Source: Chloroflexota bacterium (GTDB lineage Bacteria; Chloroflexota; Anaerolineae; Ardenticatenales; Ardenticatenaceae). From it: a stretch of 5,571 bases of DNA. The notes beneath the pieces were generated by a model, which was not told the origin of the DNA, ran no database searches, and saw only the letters and a program-made list of their open reading frames with translations. Each line of letters starts with the position of its first letter. Position 1 is the first letter of the stretch. The position numbers were made by a program, and so were the translations under genes. Positions 1 through 4,800 of the stretch are shown here, piece by piece. The stretch covers positions 1 through 5,571 of the forward strand of contig DOUV01000366.1 in the NCBI GenBank assembly GCA_003520455.1. Reading direction: 5' to 3'.

Positions 1-15
1 GGCCGCAAGCGCCGG

Positions 16-282
16 TTAGCCGGAAAACTCTTTGCGAGATCGTTTTGGCTTGACTTCCCTACGTTTTTCAGGAATCAGGGTGACCAAAGACCGCAAGGCC
101 TTTTCAAGTGTGAAGTGCTGCACTATCGCGGTGCCATCCTCTTGATGAATCTTAACCGTGTGCCCAGCACGATAGGCTTTATAATACTTACCCTTCACGC
201 CGCCTTTCGTGGTCGCAAAATCATATTCTGGACGCATCTCGCCCTGCTCCGTATCTTCCGGTTTCGAATTCTCCTTGCTCAT
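16..282 (-). CDS. Small hypothetical protein, antitoxin-like N-terminal motif
   Basis: This gene encodes an 88-residue soluble protein with no signal peptide or membrane segment. I chose the ATG at 282-280 because GGAG lies five bases upstream of it. An in-frame ATG at 297 would add MNGEL but has no comparable ribosome site. After an acidic, polar N-terminus comes a motif reading EYDFATTKGGVKGKYYKAYR, then a beta-like stretch (HTVKIHQEDGTAIVQHF), then a short helix (LEKALRSLVTLIP) and a very basic tail (KRREVKPKRSRK). Small proteins with a 'EYDF...GVRGKYY' start are widespread in Chloroflexota and cyanobacteria. They are often annotated as hypothetical or as putative antitoxins beside toxin genes; this is recalled family knowledge, not a search result. 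The usual aspartate/proline-rich segment before 'ALR' seems to be missing here. No toxin partner is visible, but any downstream partner would lie before position 1. The coding call is fairly sure; the function is unknown. Confidence 0.72.
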   Translation of the reverse strand: MSKENSKPEDTEQGEMRPEYDFATTKGGVKGKYYKAYRAGHTVKIHQEDGTAIVQHFTLEKALRSLVTLIPEKRREVKPKRSRKEFSG

Positions 283-316
283 AAGCTCTCCGTTCATGGC
301 CCGTCGCCGTGCGACT

Positions 317-331
317 ACTGATCAGTCGACT
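317..331. promoter_or_regulatory. Overlapping palindromes, possible operator
   Basis: ACTGATCAGT (317-326) is a perfect 10-bp palindrome and overlaps a second one, AGTCGACT (324-331). CGACT also occurs as a direct repeat at 312-316 and 327-331. The site lies 35-50 bases upstream of the small minus-strand gene, where an autoregulatory operator would be expected. Short palindromes are frequent by chance, so this is only a candidate. Confidence 0.2.
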
Positions 332-386
332 CCAGCAGCCTCACCGCGTTCTGCCTGGACTTCGATCCTTCGCGAGCAGAGGGCTC

Positions 387-416
387 TTGTTGGAGGCCGA
401 GACACTTCTGTATATT
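387..416 (+). promoter_or_regulatory. Weak sigma70-like promoter candidate
   Basis: TTGTTG (387-392) and TATATT (411-416) are separated by 18 bases, and the second hexamer matches TATAAT at 5 of 6 positions. It sits in a locally AT-rich patch in otherwise GC-rich DNA and points toward the pseudogene. The -35 match is poor (3 of 6), and the distance to the ATG at 601 would leave a long leader. Confidence 0.2.
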
Positions 417-519
417 ATCCCTGTAACGAAACGGATGGGCCGCACCGATGTGCCACCATTCAGTCGTTGACCCGTAAAAGCTGGCGGCGGAGGGAGCTTT
501 ACGTGAGGCGCGGCAGGCC

Positions 520-771
520 GTGGCGCAGCCGGTTGATTGGATCGCCGATCCGCCCTGGTATACCGTTTATCCCCCCGCTCCTGCGTTGACAGTACGGAGA
601 ATGATCGATGCCCCCGCCAGCAGGAATCCCGTCACCGCAACTTACGGGGCACTCTCTCCGAAACCCCTGGAATCTGCGCCGGACGCTCTTGTGGCCGTTG
701 ACCACGACGGTCGCATCGTGCTCGTCAACGCTCAGGCGGAGCGGTTGTTCGGCTACGGGCGGGATGAATAG
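520..771 (+). pseudogene. Pseudogene fragment: PAS N-terminal half, ends at TAG
   Basis: This is the first open piece of the broken gene. Its first 48 or so residues are not recognisable. The last part (about 670-768) is a typical PAS start reading [20 protein letters not shown], then [14 protein letters not shown], closely resembling the first PAS of the downstream gene (LESAPDAVVIVN, then NAQTETLFGYRREE). The TAG at 769-771 falls where PAS domains usually have leucine after 'EE/DE'. The same frame continues past it as PGRLVEVLLPERLHQ, so a single TTG-to-TAG change explains the stop. The fragment might still be translated as a short peptide but lacks a complete PAS fold. Confidence 0.7.
556..564 (+). 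promoter_or_regulatory. Extended -10-like element upstream of the pseudogene
   Basis: TGGTATACC (556-564) fits the pattern of an extended -10 (TGN followed by TATACC, 4 of 6). It lies about 37 bases before the ATG at 601. A TTGATT at 533-538 is spaced 20 bases away, longer than ideal. It would give a short leader, but the match is modest. Confidence 0.18.
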
Positions 772-792
772 CCCGGCCGGCTCGTCGAGGTC

Positions 793-1185
793 TTGCTGCC
801 TGAGCGGCTGCACCAGGTGTTCGTGGGACGCGATGCATTGATGGCGCAGGGCATCCGTTGCGCGCTTTCCCTGCCATTGATCTGTAAAGACCGGCTGATC
901 GGCGTAGTGAACTTTAGCGGCGGGCCGCCTGTCGCCTACTCGGAGGAAGACATCGCGCTGCTGACCGGTATCGCCGAGCAGGTGGCGGTCGCGGTCGAGA
1001 ACAGCCGCCTTTACCGCGCCACCGCCGAACGCGTCTTCGAATTGGACACGCTGTTTCAGTTCTCTGGTATTCTCCGCACCGCTGGGTCCGCAGACAATAT
1101 GACACCACTATCGAAGGCTGGGCTCGCGCGCTCGAACTGCACGACCTGGAGACCACAGGCCACACCCGGCGCCTCACCGAGATGA
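793..1185 (+). pseudogene. Pseudogene fragment: PAS/GAF fusion and second GAF start
   Basis: This is the same frame as the PAS piece, read on after the TAG. LPERLHQVFVGRDAL is mid-PAS. It passes directly into MAQGIRCALSLPLICKDRLI and then GVVNFSGG, followed by EEDIALLTGIAEQVAVAVEN, the C-terminal half of a GAF domain. The distal part of the PAS and the proximal part of the GAF are therefore missing, consistent with an in-frame deletion near 835-841. A helical linker (SRLYRATAER) leads into FELDTLFQFSGILRTAGSAD, which resembles the first helix of a further GAF (compare LEVLAQVSSALRDARSAEEM in the next gene). After about 1105 this frame becomes meaningless and HD-domain sequence continues in another frame. 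Confidence 0.7.
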
Positions 1186-1322
1186 CCCTGCACCTGGCCC
1201 GCGCTCTGGGTATGAGCGAGACGGAACTGGTGCACGGGCGCCGCGGCGCGCTGTTGCACGACATCGGCAAGATGGGCATCCCCGACGGTATCCTGCTCAA
1301 GCCCGGCTCGTTGAACGAACAG
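1098..1322 (+). pseudogene. Pseudogene fragment: HD half of HD-GYP domain
   Basis: Frame beginning TAT at 1098 encodes YDTTIEGWARALELHDLETT followed by GHTRRLTEMTLHLARALGMS, the standard opening of an HD-GYP domain. Next comes RRGALLHDIGKMGIPD with the metal-binding His-Asp pair at 1257-1262, and then ILLKPGSLNEQ, where the reading frame runs into the inserted element at 1321. The frame differs from the preceding GAF frame. A gene caller may start this piece at the ATG at 1182 and run it through the insertion to a stop at 1527-1529, but everything after 1322 in that frame is insertion-derived or out of frame. Confidence 0.8.
1313..1320. repeat. Target-site duplication, left copy (GAACGAAC)
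   Basis: The eight bases GAACGAAC directly abut the left terminal inverted repeat and recur at 1507-1514 directly after the right one. The match continues for AGG, so an 11-bp identity (1313-1323 and 1507-1517) is visible. Symmetry of the inverted repeats favours 8 bp as the true duplication. Confidence 0.8.
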
Positions 1323-1339
1323 GTGTACGCAGGAGTTGT
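1321..1339 (+). repeat. Left terminal inverted repeat of the MITE
   Basis: AGGTGTACGCAGGAGTTGT pairs with the right end at 17 of 19 positions. Mismatches are at the outermost base and at position 12. Confidence 0.83.
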
Positions 1340-1350
1340 GGGGGGCGGGA

Positions 1351-1371
1351 CCCCTCCCCCAGCCCCTCCCC
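1351..1371 (-). repeat. C-run tract, potential G-quadruplex on the minus strand
   Basis: Four consecutive C-runs of 4, 5, 4 and 4 bases are separated by spacers of one (T), two (AG) and one (T) bases. The minus strand therefore carries four tightly spaced G-runs of at least four, a strong G-quadruplex pattern. It overlaps the 5' arm of the first hairpin, so the two structures would compete. Confidence 0.55.
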
Positions 1372-1385
1372 GAAACGGGGAGGGG
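1363..1385 (+). repeat. Perfect hairpin 1 inside the MITE
   Basis: CCCCTCCCCG (1363-1372) is followed by loop AAA and its exact complement CGGGGAGGGG (1376-1385). The stem of ten pairs is almost entirely G-C. No T-run follows, so it is not a typical intrinsic terminator, though it could stall polymerase or stabilise RNA. Confidence 0.8.
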
Positions 1386-1424
1386 AGTCAGACGTGGGCC
1401 CGCCAGCCGCGCGGCACTTCGTCT

Positions 1425-1449
1425 CCCCCTTCCCTCGCAGGGAAGGGGG
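1425..1449 (+). repeat. Perfect hairpin 2 inside the MITE
   Basis: CCCCCTTCCCT (1425-1435), loop CGC, and AGGGAAGGGGG (1439-1449) form an 11-bp perfect stem. Together with hairpin 1 the element reads as two back-to-back C/G-rich arms. The outer flanks are also roughly complementary, so the whole element may fold into one branched structure. Confidence 0.8.
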
Positions 1450-1487
1450 CCGGGGGGTTAGGTTCTGCCGGCGACGCCATCTGCCTG

Positions 1488-1506
1488 ACAACTCGTGCGT
1501 ACACCC
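1488..1506 (-). repeat. Right terminal inverted repeat of the MITE
   Basis: ACAACTCGTGCGTACACCC is, in reverse complement, GGGTGTACGCACGAGTTGT and matches the left end at 17 of 19 positions. It abuts the right GAACGAAC copy. Confidence 0.83.
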
Positions 1507-1514
1507 GAACGAAC
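1507..1514. repeat. Target-site duplication, right copy (GAACGAAC)
   Basis: This is the second copy of the duplicated target. Here it belongs to the codons for the Asn-Glu-Gln of the HD-GYP sequence, which then reads on correctly as AWEVM. Confidence 0.8.
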
Positions 1515-1840
1515 AGGCGTGGGAGGTGATGCGGCGGCATCCGGTGTATGCCTACGAAATGCTCTCTGCCAGCGCATACCTGCGCTCCGCGTTGGACATC
1601 CCCTACTGCCATCATGAAAAGTGGGACGGCACGGGCTATCCGCGCGGCTTGAAAGGCGAACAGATACCGCTGGCGGCGCGCATCTTTGCCGTGGTCGACG
1701 TCTGGGACGCGCTGCGCTGCGACCACCCTTACCGCACCGCCTGGCCTGAAGAAAAGGTGCGCACATAACTCCGCGCCAACAACAGGACGCATTTTGACCC
1801 GAAGGTGGTGGAAGTATTTCTGGGGAGAGAGTTTCCATGA
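1508..1840 (+). pseudogene. Pseudogene fragment: GYP half of HD-GYP and C-terminus
   Basis: From AAC at 1508 the frame reads NEQAWEVMRRHPVYAYEML, then LDIPYCHHEKWDGTGYPRGL, then LAARIFAVVDVWDAL. The HHEKW motif starts at 1610 and the GYP tripeptide is at 1634-1642. These are the signature residues of c-di-GMP-specific HD-GYP phosphodiesterases. After WPEEKVRT a TAA (1766-1768) interrupts where related proteins have Tyr. Past it the frame continues LRANNRTHFDPKVVEVFL, the normal family C-terminus, to TGA at 1838-1840. Conventional annotation may call a shorter gene at 1394-1768 whose first 38 codons come from the MITE. That would be an artefactual start on a real domain. Confidence 0.82.
1822..1829 (+). 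promoter_or_regulatory. Shine-Dalgarno site of the multi-GAF sensor gene
   Basis: GGGGAGAG at 1822-1829 places GGAG (1824-1827) nine bases before the ATG at 1837. It lies within the last codons of the upstream pseudogene. It supports the ATG at 1837 as the true start and allows initiation without coupling. Confidence 0.6.
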
Positions 1841-4800
1841 AACACCTGCCGCGCTTGAAGCTCACGCTATTGACCAGATTCTCTCTGGTCAGTTTTCTCC
1901 TCACGGCAGCCATCGCCATCGCCCTGGCCTGGGGCCTCCAGCGGCAACTTGAACAGAGCGCGCTGCGACAAGAGGCCGAGGCCGCCGCGTATCAGGTCGC
2001 CAATATTCTCAACCCGAACCTGGAAGTGTCCGACCTGGCCGGTCCGATTGATCCGGTCAGGTACGCGCGGATAGACGCGCTGATTCGGCAGTATCTTCTC
2101 GGCCAGCACATCGTCCGGGTCAAAATCTGGAGCCGCGATGGGTTGTTACTCTACTCGGACGCGAAAGACCTGGTGGGACGCCGCTTCCCTACGTCCGAAG
2201 AACTCGAGCAGGCCCTGGCGGGGGAGATAGTCATGGAAGTCTCCTCGCTGGCGAAAGAGGAAAACGTGGCGGAGCAGGGACGCTACGCCCGGCTGCTCGA
2301 AGTGTACGTCCCCCTGCGGCCCACGGGCTCGCCTGAGGTCGTCGGCGCGTACGAAATCTACCGCAGTCTGGATGTGCTCGAGCCGGGCTTGGGCGAAATG
2401 CGCCTCTTTGTCTGGGCGAGCGTCGGCCTCGGCTTCCTGATCCTCTACGGCTCGTTGTTCACGCTGGTGCGCAACGCCTCGCGTGAACTCGTCCGTCGGA
2501 ACGAAGAGAGCGCGCGGCTGTACGAAGAGGCGCGGCAGCGGCTGGCCGAGCGCGAGCGAGCAGAGGCGGGGCTGCGGGCCAGCGAAGCCAGATCGCGCGG
2601 CCTGCTGGAATCCGCGCCGGACGCCGTCGTGATCGTCAACGCCGACGGGCAAATCGTGTCCGTCAACGCCCAGACGGAAACTCTCTTCGGCTATCGCCGG
2701 GAGGAGTTGCTCAACCAATCCATTGAGATCCTGGTGCCGGAGCGCTTCCGGGAACGGCACGCCGAACACCACGCGCGTTTTGCTTCCGCACCGCAGGCCC
2801 GCTTCATGGGCACCGGCTTGGGAAAGCATGGCCGACGCAAGGATGGCAGCGAGTTCTTCGCCGACATCGCGTTAGGACCTTTGGAAGTGGACGGCGAGTT
2901 GGCTGTGCTGAGTCTCGTGCGCGACATCACCGAGCGCAGGCGGGCGGAGGAGACACTACGCAAACTCTCCAGCGCGGTCGAACAGACGGCCGACAGCGTG
3001 GTTATCACTGACCCGGACGGTGTCATTCAATATGTCAATCCGGCGTTCGAGAGACATACCGGCTATGCTCGCGCAGAGGCGATTGGTCAAACGCCGCGCC
3101 TCCTCAAATCGGGCAGACATAGCCACGAATTCTATGAGAAACTCTGGCAGACGATTCTCTCGGGCCAGGCGTACCGTGCCGAGCTCATGAACCAGAAAAA
3201 GAACGGCGAATTGTATTATGAAGAAAAGACCATTACGCCGATAAAGGATACGCAAGGAAACATTACGCACTTTGTCGCGACGGGCAAAGAAGTGACCGAG
3301 CGCAAACGGGCGGAACAGGAACTCCAACGTCGTGCCGACGAATTTGCCGCGCTCTATGAGATCTCACGCGATCTCTCCATGCAGCACGATTTGCCGGCCC
3401 TGCTGGAGATCATCGTCGAACGAGCTATGGCCTTACTCAAGGTAGCCACTGGTGCCATCTATCTTTACGACACAGCCCGGGGCGACCTCGTGCTCGTCGT
3501 GACTCACGGGCTTCCGCTGTCTCCAGGCATACGCTTGCGGCCGGATGAAGGCGCGGCTGGCTACGTGGCGCAAACGCGCCAACCGCTGATTGTGGATGAC
3601 TATCGCACCTGGGAAGGTCGCTCGCCGAAATACGAGGGGGTCCCTTTTACCGCCGTCCTTCAAGTGCCCATGCTGTATAGCGGCGAATTGATCGGCGTCT
3701 TGAGTCTGACCGAAATCGAGACGACGCCGCCCTCGTCTGTCACCGCCGCGCGTAAGTATTCCGAGGCGGATGCGCGCCTACTGTCGCTCTTCGCAGCGCA
3801 GGCAGCGAGTGCGGTCCAGGCCGCGCGCCGGCTCGAGGAGAACCGCCGCCGCTTGCACGAACTGGATTTCCTACACCAGACCGTCGTCGCCGCCACGGCC
3901 TCGCCAACGCTCGACCAGGCGTTGGAGCGCATCGTCACCGCGGTGGGAGCGATGTTCCGCAGCCAGGGTCTGGCCGTGTTTATGATAGACGAAGCCACGC
4001 GCACGCTCGTACTCCGCGCCGGACTGGGCGTAACCGAGGCGCAGGTCGAGCCGCTGCGTCTGGCGTTGGGGTGCGGCATCACCGGCTGGGTAGCGCAGAC
4101 CGGCCAGCCGCTGCTGGTGCCCGACGTGCGCCTGGACCCACGCTACGTGGAAGGCGATCCGACGACGCGCGGCGAAGTGTGCGCGCCGCTGAAGATTGAA
4201 GACCGCGTGATCGGCGTCATCAACGTCGAAAGCCCCACCGCCAACGCTTTCACCGCCGACGACCTGCGCCTGCTCTCCACCCTCGCCGGCCAACTGACGA
4301 CGATCCTCGAACGTGTGCGTCTCCTGGAAGAGGCGCAGCAGCGGGCAGCTGAACTGGGCGCACTGGTCACGATCGGGCGACGCTTGACCGGGATGCTTGA
4401 CCTGGCGGCGGTGCTGGCCTCCCTGCTCGAAGAGACCGCTCGGATCGTCCCCGGCCACGCGCTGGCCATTATGCTCTTTGACGCCGCGCGGGAAGAACTG
4501 TGGATCGAGGCCGCGCGCGGCTACACCGGCGAAGCCTGGCGGAACTTCCGCGTGCCATTGGGCGAGGGGGTCACCGGGCAAGCCGCTGCGACCCGGCAAC
4601 CCGCGCTCATCGCCGAGGCCGCCGCCGACCCCGACTGGCTCGGCGTTGATGGGATGCCTCTGAGCGGATCGGAGATGGCCGTTCCGCTGGTGTTCCACGA
4701 TCAACTGATCGGCGTGATGAACGTGGAGAGCCGACAGCCGGCCGCCTTCAACGAGCATCACCTACGCCTGCTCACAGCCATCGCCGACTCGGCCGCCACT

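Larger units (their letters stand above)
283..600. other. Divergent intergenic region
   Basis: This stretch separates the minus-strand small gene from the plus-strand pseudogene. I see no convincing protein in it. A plus-strand frame running through to 589 has low-complexity Arg/Ser/Pro content and partly lies antisense to the small gene, so it looks like chance. From 478 the pseudogene frame is open and reads [14 protein letters not shown], which might be the remains of a helical linker lost from the 5' end of the old gene. The region also holds overlapping palindromes (317-331) and a local AT-rich patch near 411-418, described separately. Confidence 0.5.
1321..1506. mobile_element. MITE-like non-autonomous insertion, 186 bp
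   Basis: The element starts AGGTGTACGCAGGAGTTGT and ends with the near-complement of the same sequence (17 of 19 positions). It is flanked by GAACGAAC on both sides. Inside are two perfect hairpins rich in C and G runs and no transposase, so it must have been moved by an enzyme encoded elsewhere. Element plus one duplication is 194 bp, which shifts the frame by two. Removing it conceptually joins SLNEQ to AWEVMRRHPVYAYEML, the uninterrupted HD-GYP sequence. That reconstruction is the strongest evidence that it is a real transposition event. An 8-bp duplication is shared by several IS families, and I cannot assign one from the ends alone. Confidence 0.87.
601..1840 (+). pseudogene. Degraded PAS-GAF-HD-GYP gene (c-di-GMP phosphodiesterase type)
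   Basis: These remnants in three frames assemble into one broken gene for a sensor-type HD-GYP protein. Intact members of that family hydrolyse cyclic di-GMP. In order: a PAS N-terminal half (about 670-835), the C-terminal half of a GAF (about 841-1026), the start of a second GAF (about 1036-1105), the HD part of HD-GYP (1098-1322) and the rest of HD-GYP (1508-1837). Five lesions are visible: TAG at 769-771, probably TTG changed by one base at a conserved leucine; an in-frame PAS/GAF fusion near 835-841; a junction near 1098-1106 that changes frame; a MITE-like insertion at 1321-1506; and TAA at 1766-1768 where a tyrosine is expected. The ancestral stop is TGA 1838-1840, overlapping the next gene's ATG. 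The 5' end is uncertain: ATG 601 has GGAG only one base away, and GTG 520 is the upstream alternative. HD and GYP motifs are retained, so inactivation looks recent. No intact product can be made. Confidence 0.9.

Noticed and set aside
209..589. Plus-strand open frame of 126 codons across the intergenic region
   Set aside because: It partly lies antisense to the small gene, has Arg/Ser/Pro-rich low-information sequence, and has no recognisable motif.
586..591. Perfect TTGACA -35 hexamer
   Set aside because: There is no -10-like hexamer 16-18 bases downstream, and the position overlaps the presumed start of the pseudogene.
769..771. TAG as a recoded or read-through codon
   Set aside because: Four further independent lesions in the same gene make simple pseudogenisation far more likely, and no recoding signal is visible.
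1363..1385. Hairpin 1 as an intrinsic terminator
   Set aside because: The stem is strong but is followed by AGTCAGACG with no T-tract, and it lies inside a mobile element within a gene.
1297..1491. Minus-strand frame reading through the MITE (PSLRGKGE-like peptide)
   Set aside because: This kind of peptide is a frequent spurious translation of C/G-run hairpin repeats and has no support as a protein.
1321..1506. CRISPR-like or tandem repeat array
   Set aside because: The repeats are inverted, not direct, there is no regular spacer, and the ends plus target duplication fit an insertion element.
2146..2829. Long minus-strand frame of 227 codons
   Set aside because: It is antisense to the clearly recognisable Cache/PAS1 part of the sensor gene. 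GC-rich codon bias commonly opens such mirror frames.
3871..4761. Minus-strand frame of 296 codons
   Set aside because: It is antisense to GAF2-GAF3, whose plus-strand translation has strong family motifs. The minus translation is His/Gln/Arg-rich without domains.
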